From Planctomicrobium piriforme (GTDB lineage Bacteria; Planctomycetota; Planctomycetia; Planctomycetales; Planctomycetaceae), in assembly GCF_900113665.1 (NCBI RefSeq), contig NZ_FOQD01000008.1, positions 186,001 to 250,000 of the forward strand: a stretch of DNA of 64,000 bases. The letters run 5' to 3'. Position numbers and translations under genes: made by a program. The notes under the pieces were generated by a model. That model saw only the letters and a program-made list of their open reading frames with translations, did no database searches and was not told where the DNA came from. Every line of letters begins with the position of its first letter. Positions within the stretch are counted from its first letter, which is position 1. Below, piece after piece: positions 20,234 through 29,449 of the stretch.

Positions 20234-21348
20234 GGGTCGGCATCGCGAACGACTTGCGGACGGCGACGGAGATTCTGCGCCGGATCGTCACGCAGGTCGG
20301 CGGCCACACCGTCGTCTGGACTGCCGAAGACGGCCAGCGCGCGGTCGAACTCTGCTCCAGCGATCCTCCCGACGTCGTACTAATGGATCTGATGATGCCG
20401 GTGATGGACGGCGTCGAGGCCACCCGTCGCATCATGGATCGGTCGCCGTGTCCGGTCCTGATCGTCACTTCGGATGTCAGTCGCAATTTTCAGATGGTCT
20501 GCGAAGCGATGGGTCACGGTGCATACGATGCCGTCTGCCTGCCGCGTCTCACCGTGACCTCGCTCGAAGAAGTCGGCTGCGATCTGCTCGAACGGATGCG
20601 CCGCGCCGGTCGTGCCAAACGCCATCTTCAGGCGGGCGGCATCGAAGTGATCCCCCCTGCCGCCGGCGGCCTGCGGAACTCCGAAGACTCGGCCATCATC
20701 AAGGGGATCCAGCTCCCGTCATTCAACAGCCCGCCTCCGCCGACCAATTCTGCTCGCAGTTTTCCGATTCTTGCCATTGGATCTTCGACAGGCGGACCCC
20801 AGGCCCTCGAAGAAATCCTTTCACGGCTGCCGGCCAATTTTCCCGCTTCGATAGTGATCGCACAGCACATCAGCCCTGCCTTCACCGATTCCCTGGCGGA
20901 ATGGCTGTCGCAACATTCCAAAATCAAGGTGCGCACCATTCGCACCGGCGATGTTCCGCTGCCTGGCGTCGCCCATCTCGCCGCCACGTCCGATCATCTG
21001 GTGCTTCGCAAAGACGGCACCTTCGGTTACACCCCTGATCCGCTCGACGCCCACTATCGGCCCAGCGTCAATTCGCTCTTCTTCAGCCTGCGGGCACATT
21101 GGCCGCGGCCCGGCACTGCGGTCGTGCTCACCGGCATTGGCAGCGACGGCGCTCAAGGTCTCCTCGCGTTGCGAGAAGCCGGCTGGCTCACCATTGCACA
21201 AGATCAGGCTTCGAGTGTCGTCTATGGCATGCCGCAGGCCGCAGCCCAGATCAACGCCGCCGTCCGCATTCTCCCGGTTCAAGAAATGGCCGACTTCCTG
21301 ATCCACCAGATCCAGTTCCTGAAACCTGTCGGCCATCGTCCGGCCTGA
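20230..21348 (+). CDS. wspF: CheB-type methylesterase response regulator (WspF-like)
   Basis: A 372-residue protein with an N-terminal receiver (V-V-L-M-D-L-M-M-P-V-M-D-G, phosphoacceptor D53) and a C-terminal methylesterase domain. The catalytic triad is S186 in I-G-S-S-T-G-G-P, H213 in A-Q-H-I-S and D306 in G-I-G-S-D-G. It would remove methyl groups from the receptor and reset the kinase. The receiver resembles WspF closely (G-V-E-A-T-R-R-I-M). One possible receiver flaw is that the acidic patch reads A-N-D rather than D-D. The start overlaps the wspE stop as ATGA. Confidence 0.93.
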   Translation: MRVGIANDLRTATEILRRIVTQVGGHTVVWTAEDGQRAVELCSSDPPDVVLMDLMMPVMDGVEATRRIMDRSPCPVLIVTSDVSRNFQMVCEAMGHGAYDAVCLPRLTVTSLEEVGCDLLERMRRAGRAKRHLQAGGIEVIPPAAGGLRNSEDSAIIKGIQLPSFNSPPPPTNSARSFPILAIGSSTGGPQALEEILSRLPANFPASIVIAQHISPAFTDSLAEWLSQHSKIKVRTIRTGDVPLPGVAHLAATSDHLVLRKDGTFGYTPDPLDAHYRPSVNSLFFSLRAHWPRPGTAVVLTGIGSDGAQGLLALREAGWLTIAQDQASSVVYGMPQAAAQINAAVRILPVQEMADFLIHQIQFLKPVGHRPA

Positions 21349-21374
21349 TGTTCGCCTGAACCGATTCGAATTCC

Positions 21375-22589
21375 ATGTCGCACTCCGTCGCCACACCTGC
21401 ACAAACGCCCTCACCCGGCAGTTCGCCCGCGATTTGCGTGCTGCTGGTGGACGATCAGCCGATCATTGGCGAAACCGTGCGTCGTCTGCTGCTTGACGAA
21501 AGCGATATCGAATTCCACTTCTGCAGCGACCCCGCCCAGGCGATTCCCCTCGCGCGCGAAGTCCGTCCAACGGTGATCCTGCAGGATCTCGTGATGCCCG
21601 ATGTCGACGGGCTGCTGTTGCTGAAATTTTATCGAGCGAATCCCGCGACGGCCGAAACCCCGGTGATCGTCCTCTCTTCCAAGGAAGAACCTGAAACCAA
21701 AGCCGCCGCTTTTGCCAGCGGCGCCAGCGATTACCTGGTGAAGCTGCCCGACCGCGTCGAACTGCTGGCGCGAATTCGCCATCACTCGCGCGGCTACATC
21801 AATCTATTGCAGCGGAACGAGGCCTACGCCGCGCTCGACGCCAGCCGACATCAACTCGCCGAGCAGATGCAGGTGGCCGCCGAGTATCTGCAGTCGCTGC
21901 TCCCCCCGCCGTCGCAGCAACCGCTGCAGATCGACTGGCGGTACATCCCCTGCGCGAACCTGGGGGGAGACGTTTTCGGATACGACTGGATCGACTCTGA
22001 CCACATGTCGCTGTTCGTGCTGGACGTCACGGGACACGGCGTCGACTCTGCACTCTTTGCCGTCTCGGTGATGAACTCGGTCCGTTCGCGAACATTGCCC
22101 AATGTCGATTTTCGCGATCCCGGACAAGTGCTGGCGGCGCTGAATGAACGCTTCCCGATGGACTCCTACGGGGGCAAGGCGTTCACCATGTGGTACGGCG
22201 TCTATCAACCGTCCAATCGCACGCTGACCTATGGGGGCGGCGGGCACCCGCCGGGATTTCTGTTTCCACCCGCAGCCGCAGGCGAAGTCGTTCCCCCGCA
22301 ACCGCTCGATTCCGATGGCCCGCTGTTGGGGATCATGGAATGGGATTTGTTTGAGACGCAGCAGCGCGTGATCGAACCTGGCTCAAGAGTGTTCGTCTAT
22401 AGCGACGGCGCACACGAGATCCAGTTGACGAACCGCAAGGTCTGGACGTTCGAGGCGTTCACCGAGTACTTCGCCCATTCCGCCGCTGAAGGCCCCGGCA
22501 CCATGGACCGCCTCATCGACCACGTCCGCCTCCTCCACGGCTCCCCGATGCTCGATGACGATCTGACGATCGTGGAAGTGGTGTTTTGA
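21375..22589 (+). CDS. WspR-like receiver fused to PP2C/SpoIIE-type phosphatase
   Basis: A 404-residue output protein of the Wsp-like operon. Residues about 20-160 are a receiver with D26/D27, phosphoacceptor D71 (I-L-Q-D-L-V-M-P-D-V-D-G), S101 and K123. The run H-F-C-S-D-P, the L-V-K-L-P-D segment and the linker Q-R-N-E-A-Y-A-A-L match what I know of WspR. In place of the GGDEF diguanylate cyclase domain there is a PP2C phosphatase of the RsbU/SpoIIE type from about residue 165. Its metal-binding residues are intact: G-G-D (D199), D-V-T-G-H-G (D217-G222), Y-S-D-G (D344) and D-D-D-L-T (394-398). It probably dephosphorylates an anti-sigma-factor antagonist when phosphorylated by the CheA protein. 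Confidence 0.93.
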   Translation: MSHSVATPAQTPSPGSSPAICVLLVDDQPIIGETVRRLLLDESDIEFHFCSDPAQAIPLAREVRPTVILQDLVMPDVDGLLLLKFYRANPATAETPVIVLSSKEEPETKAAAFASGASDYLVKLPDRVELLARIRHHSRGYINLLQRNEAYAALDASRHQLAEQMQVAAEYLQSLLPPPSQQPLQIDWRYIPCANLGGDVFGYDWIDSDHMSLFVLDVTGHGVDSALFAVSVMNSVRSRTLPNVDFRDPGQVLAALNERFPMDSYGGKAFTMWYGVYQPSNRTLTYGGGGHPPGFLFPPAAAGEVVPPQPLDSDGPLLGIMEWDLFETQQRVIEPGSRVFVYSDGAHEIQLTNRKVWTFEAFTEYFAHSAAEGPGTMDRLIDHVRLLHGSPMLDDDLTIVEVVF

Positions 22590-22595
22590 GGGGGA

Positions 22596-22630
22596 GTTGA
22601 AGGTTGAAGGTTGAAGGTTGAAGGTTGAAG
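22596..22630. repeat. Heptamer array, five perfect GTTGAAG units
   Basis: Perfect tandem repeat starting 7 nt after the stop of the receiver-phosphatase gene. It is followed by GATCGGC-gta-GCCGATC (22634-22650), a perfect hairpin separating it from the next array. Confidence 0.95.
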
Positions 22631-22650
22631 GTTGATCGGCGTAGCCGATC

Positions 22651-23814
<1,164 letters not shown>

Positions 23815-23888
23815 CCACGCGCTCCCGCAAAATCGGCCGCGGCGCGTCTGTCTGGCAGACGCCGCCGCGACATTCTCAAACACAAAAA

Positions 23889-23919
23889 GGCGTTGCCGGA
23901 AGGGGATTCCGGCAACGCC
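23889..23919 (-). terminator. Rho-independent terminator of csrA
   Basis: A perfect 13-bp stem, GGCGTTGCCGGAA paired with TTCCGGCAACGCC around a 5-nt loop. Read on the minus strand, TTTTT follows at 23888-23884. It lies 36 nt beyond the csrA stop. Confidence 0.85.
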
Positions 23920-23954
23920 TGATATATAAAACGGCATCCGTCTTCAGCTCATGC

Positions 23955-24164
23955 TTACGACGAAGCCGATGCAGCCTGATCGCCTGGTTTCTGCGGAGTC
24001 CGTTCCCGCTGAATCGCTTCATACACTTCCTGCCGATGCACCGGGATCTCCGTCGGCGCCTGAATCCCCAGACGCACTTTGTCTCCCCGTATATCGACGA
24101 CCGTGATGACGATATTATCGCCGATCATGATACTTTCATCTCGGTGGCGCGAAAGCACGAGCAT
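23955..24164 (-). CDS. csrA: CsrA carbon storage regulator
   Basis: A 69-residue RNA-binding translational regulator. It opens with M-L-V-L-S-R-H-R-D-E-S-I-M-I-G-D and has R-L-G-I-Q-A-P-T-E-I-P-V-H-R-Q-E-V-Y, the full CsrA signature including the conserved N-terminal and R44-region residues that contact GGA sites. The ATG at 24164 is preceded by GAGGAG at a spacing of 8. The frame upstream is longer, but the CsrA fold starts exactly here. A strong terminator follows, so it is probably a single-gene transcript. In other bacteria CsrA controls motility, surface attachment and carbon flow, which would fit the nearby surface-signalling operon (inference). Confidence 0.97.
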   Translation of the reverse strand: MLVLSRHRDESIMIGDNIVITVVDIRGDKVRLGIQAPTEIPVHRQEVYEAIQRERTPQKPGDQAASASS

Positions 24165-24825
24165 CTTCCTGACTCCTCGTTCATGCCCGAGGGCGATGAC
24201 CAGATCGCCCGCGAACGGGTGGTGACTCTTGTGTGGTGGATTGAAACGTTGGTCACAGAACGCTTGGCGTGCTTCCCGCGACCCCCTTGAGATCGTCAAT
24301 CGATGACAATGGATGGAACGGGAAGACTGCGTTTAGGGCGCAATTCAATGAGGTCTGGTGAAGTGTTCGGTTTCTTATGATTCCCCGACCGCCGACCAGA
24401 GAGAACAGGGAATCCACCTGACCAATCTGATTTTGTGTCAAGTTTCCGGCACTCACCTCGAGTTCCGACCAAATTCTCCATCCGGAACGATGCTTGCCAC
24501 ATTCGGGCCGCGGTACGCTGGCTCGGTGTTTCCGCCTGCCGGGTATTCGGGCTGCGTCCCAGACCTGGGTCTGGTCACGTCCCTTTCGGCTCAATGCCCG
24601 TTGCTGGTGGCAAACTGAGGCGCACCGCTTTATCATCAATCCCAGCCATGGTTGACGCGCGGTCAACTCCGTCGAACGGCGGTCTGGGGCCTTCATGCCG
24701 CCAGATCGTTTTGTGCTTCGTCCGCGTCAACGCCAGCCAGATGAAGACAGCCAGATGAAGACAGCCACCTGACCCCGAACTCAACGGTCCTGCGCCGTCC
24801 CTCCTTATAGTCCGCAAGAACGCTC
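24165..24825. other. Long intergenic region between divergent csrA and PIN-TRAM gene
   Basis: About 660 bp with no convincing gene. It contains a 14-bp direct duplication, AGCCAGATGAAGAC at 24735-24748 and 24749-24762 (twice seven bases). A TATAGT hexamer at about 24805 lies close to the plus-strand start, without a clear -35 partner. The csrA promoter and any regulatory RNA would lie here but cannot be identified. Confidence 0.5.
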
Positions 24826-25863
24826 ATGCTGCTGCTTGTTATCCGGGCCCTTTACATTCTGATCTGCGTCGGAGCACTGGCCACGTTCCTGTTCAGCAGT
24901 ACCGCTCCTCCGCCGGTCATGCAGGAGTACCCTGTCATCAGCTTCTGCCTGATGACTCTGTTCACCATGTGTGTACTGCTGGTCGATGTGCTGATTCCGC
25001 AGAAGCGGGTCGACATCGTTTCCGCCGTCTACTTCGGTCTGCTGATCGGCGTGCTGCTGGCGTACCTGTTCAACCTGGCTCTGCGTCCGCTGTTCGCGAC
25101 CCAGGATTTGTTTGGAAAGCAGGGGAATGGTCTGTATGCCGCCTTCTCACTCCTCACGCTGCTGATTCTGCCCTACTTGTGCATCACCTTCCTGCTGCAG
25201 ACCAAAGACCAGTTTCGCCTGGTCATTCCCTACGTCGAATTCTCGCGGGAACTCAAGGGGGGCCGTCCGCTCGTCCTCGATTCCAGCGCCCTCATTGACG
25301 GCCGCATCGCGGACATGGTGACGACCCATATTGTCGATTCCGAGTTTGTCGTCCCGCAATTCATATTACAGGAAGTGCAGGACATCGCCGACAGCCATGA
25401 CAAGCTCCGTCGCGGTCGCGGCCGTCGCGGGCTCGATGTCCTCAAGAAGTTGCAGCAAGATCCCAAAGTCGAGATCCGCGTTCAGGAAACCAAGCCGTCT
25501 GCTGAGAAAACTGTCGATCAGAAGCTGGTCGAAATCACCCGCGAACTCAACGGTCGTCTGGTCACCAACGACGTCAATCTCAACAAGCTGGCCAGCGTCC
25601 AGGGGGTCGATGTCGTCAATCTCAACGAAGTCGCCAATGCTCTGAAGCCCCGCTTTATCCCAGGCGAACACGTTCGCATTCGGATCATCAAAGAAGGGGA
25701 AGGGCTCGGGCAGGGTGTCGGCTATCTCGACGACGGCACGATGGTGGTCGTCGAACAGGGGAACCGCGAAATCGGCCGCGAGGTCGACACCGTCGTCACC
25801 AGCGTCCTGCAGAACAGCGCCGGCCGCATGATCTTCTCGCGTCTTGCGGAGGCGCAAGTCTGA
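24826..25863 (+). CDS. Membrane-anchored PIN-TRAM domain protein (YacL-like)
   Basis: A 345-residue protein. Residues 1-130 hold four hydrophobic segments. Residues about 148-265 form a PIN nuclease domain (V-L-D-S-S-A-L-I-D-G-R-I; E-L-Q/L-Q-E-V-Q-D-I-A-D-S; L-V-T-N-D-V-N-L-N), with the conserved acidic residues that bind metal. Residues about 280-340 form a TRAM RNA-binding domain (G-E-G-L-G-Q-G-V-G-Y-L-D-D-G-T-M-V-V-V). This order is that of the YacL family, whose cellular RNA target is not established. It stands alone between csrA and the sulfatase gene. Confidence 0.9.
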   Translation: MLLLVIRALYILICVGALATFLFSSTAPPPVMQEYPVISFCLMTLFTMCVLLVDVLIPQKRVDIVSAVYFGLLIGVLLAYLFNLALRPLFATQDLFGKQGNGLYAAFSLLTLLILPYLCITFLLQTKDQFRLVIPYVEFSRELKGGRPLVLDSSALIDGRIADMVTTHIVDSEFVVPQFILQEVQDIADSHDKLRRGRGRRGLDVLKKLQQDPKVEIRVQETKPSAEKTVDQKLVEITRELNGRLVTNDVNLNKLASVQGVDVVNLNEVANALKPRFIPGEHVRIRIIKEGEGLGQGVGYLDDGTMVVVEQGNREIGREVDTVVTSVLQNSAGRMIFSRLAEAQV

Positions 25864-25928
25864 TAGGCTGATTTTCAGAGCACGATGCGACAGCGAGTGT
25901 TCACTCTGAAACGCAAGGAAAAACCGTC

Positions 25929-27371
25929 ATGTCCCCGAAGCCCGGACGGCTCTTCCGACCAGTGATGTTCCTTCTGCTCCTGCTGGTTTCTGGCCGCATT
26001 GGGTTAGCGGAGGAAACCAGGCCCAACATCGTGATTCTCTTCGCCGACGATCAGGGCTACGCGGACGTCGGCTGTTTCGGCGCGATGGGATTTCAGACTC
26101 CTCAACTGGACAAAATGGCGTCCGAGGGGATGAAGCTGACCAACTTCTACGTTTCTCAAGCGGTCTGTGGAGCGTCACGCGCCTCCTTGTTGACAGGCTG
26201 CTACGCCAACCGCATCGGCATGTTGGGAGCTCCGGGACCGACTTCGACTCACGGAATCAACAAGAACGAAGTCCTGATTTCGGAACTCTGCAAGAGTCGA
26301 GGCTACGCGACGGCCATGTACGGCAAATGGCACCTGGGACATCACCAACCGTTCCTGCCGCTGCAGCATGGTTTCGACGAATACTTCGGTCTCCCGTATT
26401 CCAACGACATGTGGCCCTTCCATCCGGAAATCAAAAAGTTCCCGCCACTGCCGCTCTTGGGAGGCAACGAAGTCGTCAACGCGAATGTGACTTCCAATGA
26501 GCAGATTCAGTTGACCACCTGGTATACCGAGCGCGCGGTCAACTTCATCCAGTCGCATCGTGAACAGCCGTTTTTTCTGTACGTCGCGTATGCCATGCCG
26601 CATGTGCCGCTGCATGTTTCCGAGAAGTTCTCCGGGAAGAGCGAGCGCGGGCTCTACGGCGACGTGATCATGGAGATCGACTGGAGCGTCGGCGAAATTC
26701 TGAAAACTCTCGACGAGACGGACGCCAGTCGGAAGACTCTCGTCGTGTACACGTCTGACAATGGCCCCTGGCTCAGCTACGGAAATCATGCCGGCTCGGC
26801 CGGTCCATTGCGCGAGGGAAAGGGCACGTCGTGGGAAGGGGGAGTGCGCGAACCCTGCATTGTTCGCTGGCCCGGACGAGTGCCCGCCGGCGCTGTCTGC
26901 GAAGAAGTCGCCGCCACAATTGATCTCCTGCCCACCATCGCCGGTCTGATCGGCGCACCGCTCCCGGAGCATCCCATCGATGGGAAAGACATCTGGCCGC
27001 TGCTCTCTGATGTCGCGGATGCGAAATCCCCGCATGAGTATTACCTGTTCTATTACGATGAGCGGCTGGAAGCGATTCGTTCTGGCGACTGGAAGCTGCA
27101 TTTTCCCCACAACTACCGCTCACTGACCGGCGAGCCAGGTAGCGACGGTCGGCCAGGCGGTTACTCTCAACAACACACTGATCTGGCGCTCTACAATCTC
27201 AAGGACGACATCGGCGAGCAGCGCAACGTCGCCGCTGATTATCCCGAAATTGTCGAGCGATTGCAGAGTCATGCTGACGCCGCCCGTGAAGAATTGGGTG
27301 ACAGTGCCTTCAAGAAAACCGGACGCGGCTACCGTCCCCCTGGCCAGTTGGAAAAGCCGAATGTGAAGTAG
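25929..27371 (+). CDS. Secreted sulfatase (arylsulfatase family)
   Basis: A 480-residue exported sulfatase. The signal peptide is clear (F-L-L-L-L-L-V-S-G-R-I-G-L-A). The mature domain opens with R-P-N-I-V-I-L-F-A-D-D-Q-G-Y-A-D, the metal-binding DD. The active-site cysteine is C80 in C-G-A-S-R-A-S-L-L-T-G, a CxAxR variant of the CxPxR motif that is matured to formylglycine. The G-K-W-H-L-G-H and T-S-D-N-G-P-W motifs are also present. It hydrolyses sulfate esters, probably of algal or other polysaccharides, as is common in planctomycetes. AAGGA lies 12 nt before the ATG. No maturase gene is nearby. Confidence 0.95.
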   Translation: MSPKPGRLFRPVMFLLLLLVSGRIGLAEETRPNIVILFADDQGYADVGCFGAMGFQTPQLDKMASEGMKLTNFYVSQAVCGASRASLLTGCYANRIGMLGAPGPTSTHGINKNEVLISELCKSRGYATAMYGKWHLGHHQPFLPLQHGFDEYFGLPYSNDMWPFHPEIKKFPPLPLLGGNEVVNANVTSNEQIQLTTWYTERAVNFIQSHREQPFFLYVAYAMPHVPLHVSEKFSGKSERGLYGDVIMEIDWSVGEILKTLDETDASRKTLVVYTSDNGPWLSYGNHAGSAGPLREGKGTSWEGGVREPCIVRWPGRVPAGAVCEEVAATIDLLPTIAGLIGAPLPEHPIDGKDIWPLLSDVADAKSPHEYYLFYYDERLEAIRSGDWKLHFPHNYRSLTGEPGSDGRPGGYSQQHTDLALYNLKDDIGEQRNVAADYPEIVERLQSHADAAREELGDSAFKKTGRGYRPPGQLEKPNVK

Positions 27372-27385
27372 CGACGGATTCTGGA

Positions 27386-27513
27386 GTTGTAGTCCACTGG
27401 CTCCGCCAGTGGAAATTTTGACGCAATGAACTCTTGATATGCACTGGTTTTGCCAATGCACATCACACATCTCCATTTTCCACCGGCGGAGCCAGTGGGC
27501 TACAAATCTCAAC
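27386..27513. repeat. Three related hairpins, outer pair in inverted orientation
   Basis: The units are CACTGGCTCCGCCAGTGG (about 27395-27412), CACTGGTTTTGCCAATGC (about 27442-27459) and, on the opposite strand, CACTGGCTCCGCCGGTGG (27481-27498). The outer two are flanked by matching GTTG...TAG and CTA...CAAC sequence, making a long imperfect inverted repeat. It sits between the sulfatase and cyclase-like genes. Confidence 0.75.
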
Positions 27514-27532
27514 AGCTCAACGCCATCGCTTC

Positions 27533-29293
27533 ATGACTCAATTGCCAGCCCACGAACGGATTGAACGAGCCTGGCAAACCGTCCGTGACGAATTGCTTTC
27601 CCGTCGCGGAGCCCACAAGCACTGGACCGGTCAGCTCTCGACCTCGGCTCTCTCCACCGCCACCGCCGTCATGGCCCTGGAACAGGTGCGCCGTCAGTCC
27701 GATCCCAAGACCTTTGCCTGGCAGACGCTGATCGATCGCGGCCTGCAATGGCTGGCCGCACATCAGAACGCCGACGGTGGCTGGGGCGACACCGTCAAGA
27801 GCATCAGCAATATCTCGACCACGATGCTCGGGCACGCGACCTTTGTCGCCGCCGGAAATCCGACGCGCGATGGAGCCGTCATCGAACGTGCCGCGTGCTA
27901 CGTCGAATCAGCCGGCGGCGTCCCCGCTCTTGTCAAACGCTATGGGAAAGACAAGACATTCTCGGTCCCCATTCTCACCCACTGCGCCCTGGCCGGACTT
28001 GTTGACTGGCAACAGGTATCCCCGCTGCCGTTCGAACTCGCCTGTATTCCCGCCCGGTTTTATGCAGCGGTACAACTCCCGGTTGTCAGCTACGCCCTTC
28101 CGGCGCTGATTGCCATCGGTCAGGTGCGGCATCATTTTCAACGTCCAGCGAATTCATTGCTGGCCGCTATTCGAGATTCCAGTATTCCCCGCAGCCTGCG
28201 CGTGCTGGAACGTATTCAGCCTGCCACTGGCGGGTTCCTCGAAGCGACTCCCCTCACCAGTTTCGTGACGATGAGCCTCGCGGCAAAGGGGCTGGCCCAG
28301 CATCCTGTCGCCGTTCGCGGCTGTCAGTTCATCGTGGCGTCCGTCCTGCCTGACGGCAGTTGGCCGATCGACACCAATCTCGCCACCTGGGTGACGACAC
28401 TGTCGGTTAATGCCCTGCAGTCTGATCTCCCCTCCGGCGACCGTGCACCCGTCCTCAACTGGCTGTTGAACCAACAGTACACGCAGGTACATCCCTTCAC
28501 GAACGCCTCCCCCGGCGGCTGGGCCTGGACGGATCTCCCCGGCGGCGTCCCTGATGCCGACGACACCCCCGGCGCGCTCCTCGCTTTACTGCAATTGAGC
28601 GATTCGGAACTCGACGAACGCACCGCCCGCGCACTCGAACGGGGTACGGAATGGCTCCGCGACCTGCAGAATCGCGACGGCGGCTGGCCGACATTCTGCC
28701 GTGGCTGGGGAACGCTCCCCTTCGACCGCAGTTCGTGCGACATCACCGCACACTGTCTCCGCGCACTGCATCGCATTCAGTCGCGAATGCCCCTCGGGAA
28801 CTGGTTCAAAAAAACGATGGAACGCGGGTTCCGCTTTTTGGAGACCCAGCAACAGCCAGACGGCTCCTGGCTCCCGTTGTGGTTTGGCAATCAATACGCT
28901 CCGGATGACATCAATCCCGTCTATGGAACCGCGAAGGTCTTGGCCGCTTACCGCGATGTGAAGAGTTTCTCCGCCCCGCAGGCCCAGTCGGCTCTGCACT
29001 GGCTGCAATCGGTGCAGAACGAAGACGGGGGTTGGGGAGGAACGCGGGGGTGCCCGTCGTCGGTGGAAGAAACGTCTCTCGCGCTCGAAGTCCTGACTGA
29101 CGCGGCAGGTGCGCAAGCGTCTGTCGCCCGCGGATTGAACTGGCTCGTTACCGCAGTGGAGCAGGGACGGATCGCCGAACCGGCTCCCATTGGTTTCTAT
29201 TTCGCCAAATTATGGTACTTTGAAGACCTGTATCCGTGGATTTTTGCGGCGAGCGCGCTGCGCCGTTGCCGGGCACAATCTTCGGCAGGGTGA
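27533..29293 (+). CDS. Squalene-hopene-cyclase-like class II terpene cyclase
   Basis: A 586-residue protein of the squalene cyclase/prenyltransferase alpha-barrel fold. QW-type repeats are evident (Q-N-A-D-G-G-W-G, L-P-D-G-S-W-P-I, N-R-D-G-G-W-P-T-F, Q-P-D-G-S-W-L-P, Q-N-E-D-G-G-W-G-G). The class II protonation motif is D-A-D-D-T at residues 341-345. The protein is shorter than most squalene-hopene cyclases (usually over 620 residues), so the product may not be hopene. The start is the ATG at 27533. The upstream extension would read through the inverted repeat. A prenyl synthase fusion follows 156 bp downstream, and hpnH lies 11 kb away, consistent with triterpenoid metabolism. Confidence 0.85.
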   Translation: MTQLPAHERIERAWQTVRDELLSRRGAHKHWTGQLSTSALSTATAVMALEQVRRQSDPKTFAWQTLIDRGLQWLAAHQNADGGWGDTVKSISNISTTMLGHATFVAAGNPTRDGAVIERAACYVESAGGVPALVKRYGKDKTFSVPILTHCALAGLVDWQQVSPLPFELACIPARFYAAVQLPVVSYALPALIAIGQVRHHFQRPANSLLAAIRDSSIPRSLRVLERIQPATGGFLEATPLTSFVTMSLAAKGLAQHPVAVRGCQFIVASVLPDGSWPIDTNLATWVTTLSVNALQSDLPSGDRAPVLNWLLNQQYTQVHPFTNASPGGWAWTDLPGGVPDADDTPGALLALLQLSDSELDERTARALERGTEWLRDLQNRDGGWPTFCRGWGTLPFDRSSCDITAHCLRALHRIQSRMPLGNWFKKTMERGFRFLETQQQPDGSWLPLWFGNQYAPDDINPVYGTAKVLAAYRDVKSFSAPQAQSALHWLQSVQNEDGGWGGTRGCPSSVEETSLALEVLTDAAGAQASVARGLNWLVTAVEQGRIAEPAPIGFYFAKLWYFEDLYPWIFAASALRRCRAQSSAG

Positions 29294-29449
29294 ATGTGAA
29301 TTGAACAGCAGGGCAGCCTGCCGTTCGGAACCACTGTGATTGGAGATCGTGACTGATCTCCGCAAGCACAGCAGGCCAGGGGAAATCGCCCGTCGGGCGA
29401 ACCTCGCTGTTCCGAACCGCCGGTCGCTTTGATTGACGAATACGACAGC

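Noticed and set aside
24165..24825. Possible tRNA or small RNA in the csrA upstream gap
   Set aside because: No cloverleaf, no T-loop consensus and no intrinsic terminator found by eye.
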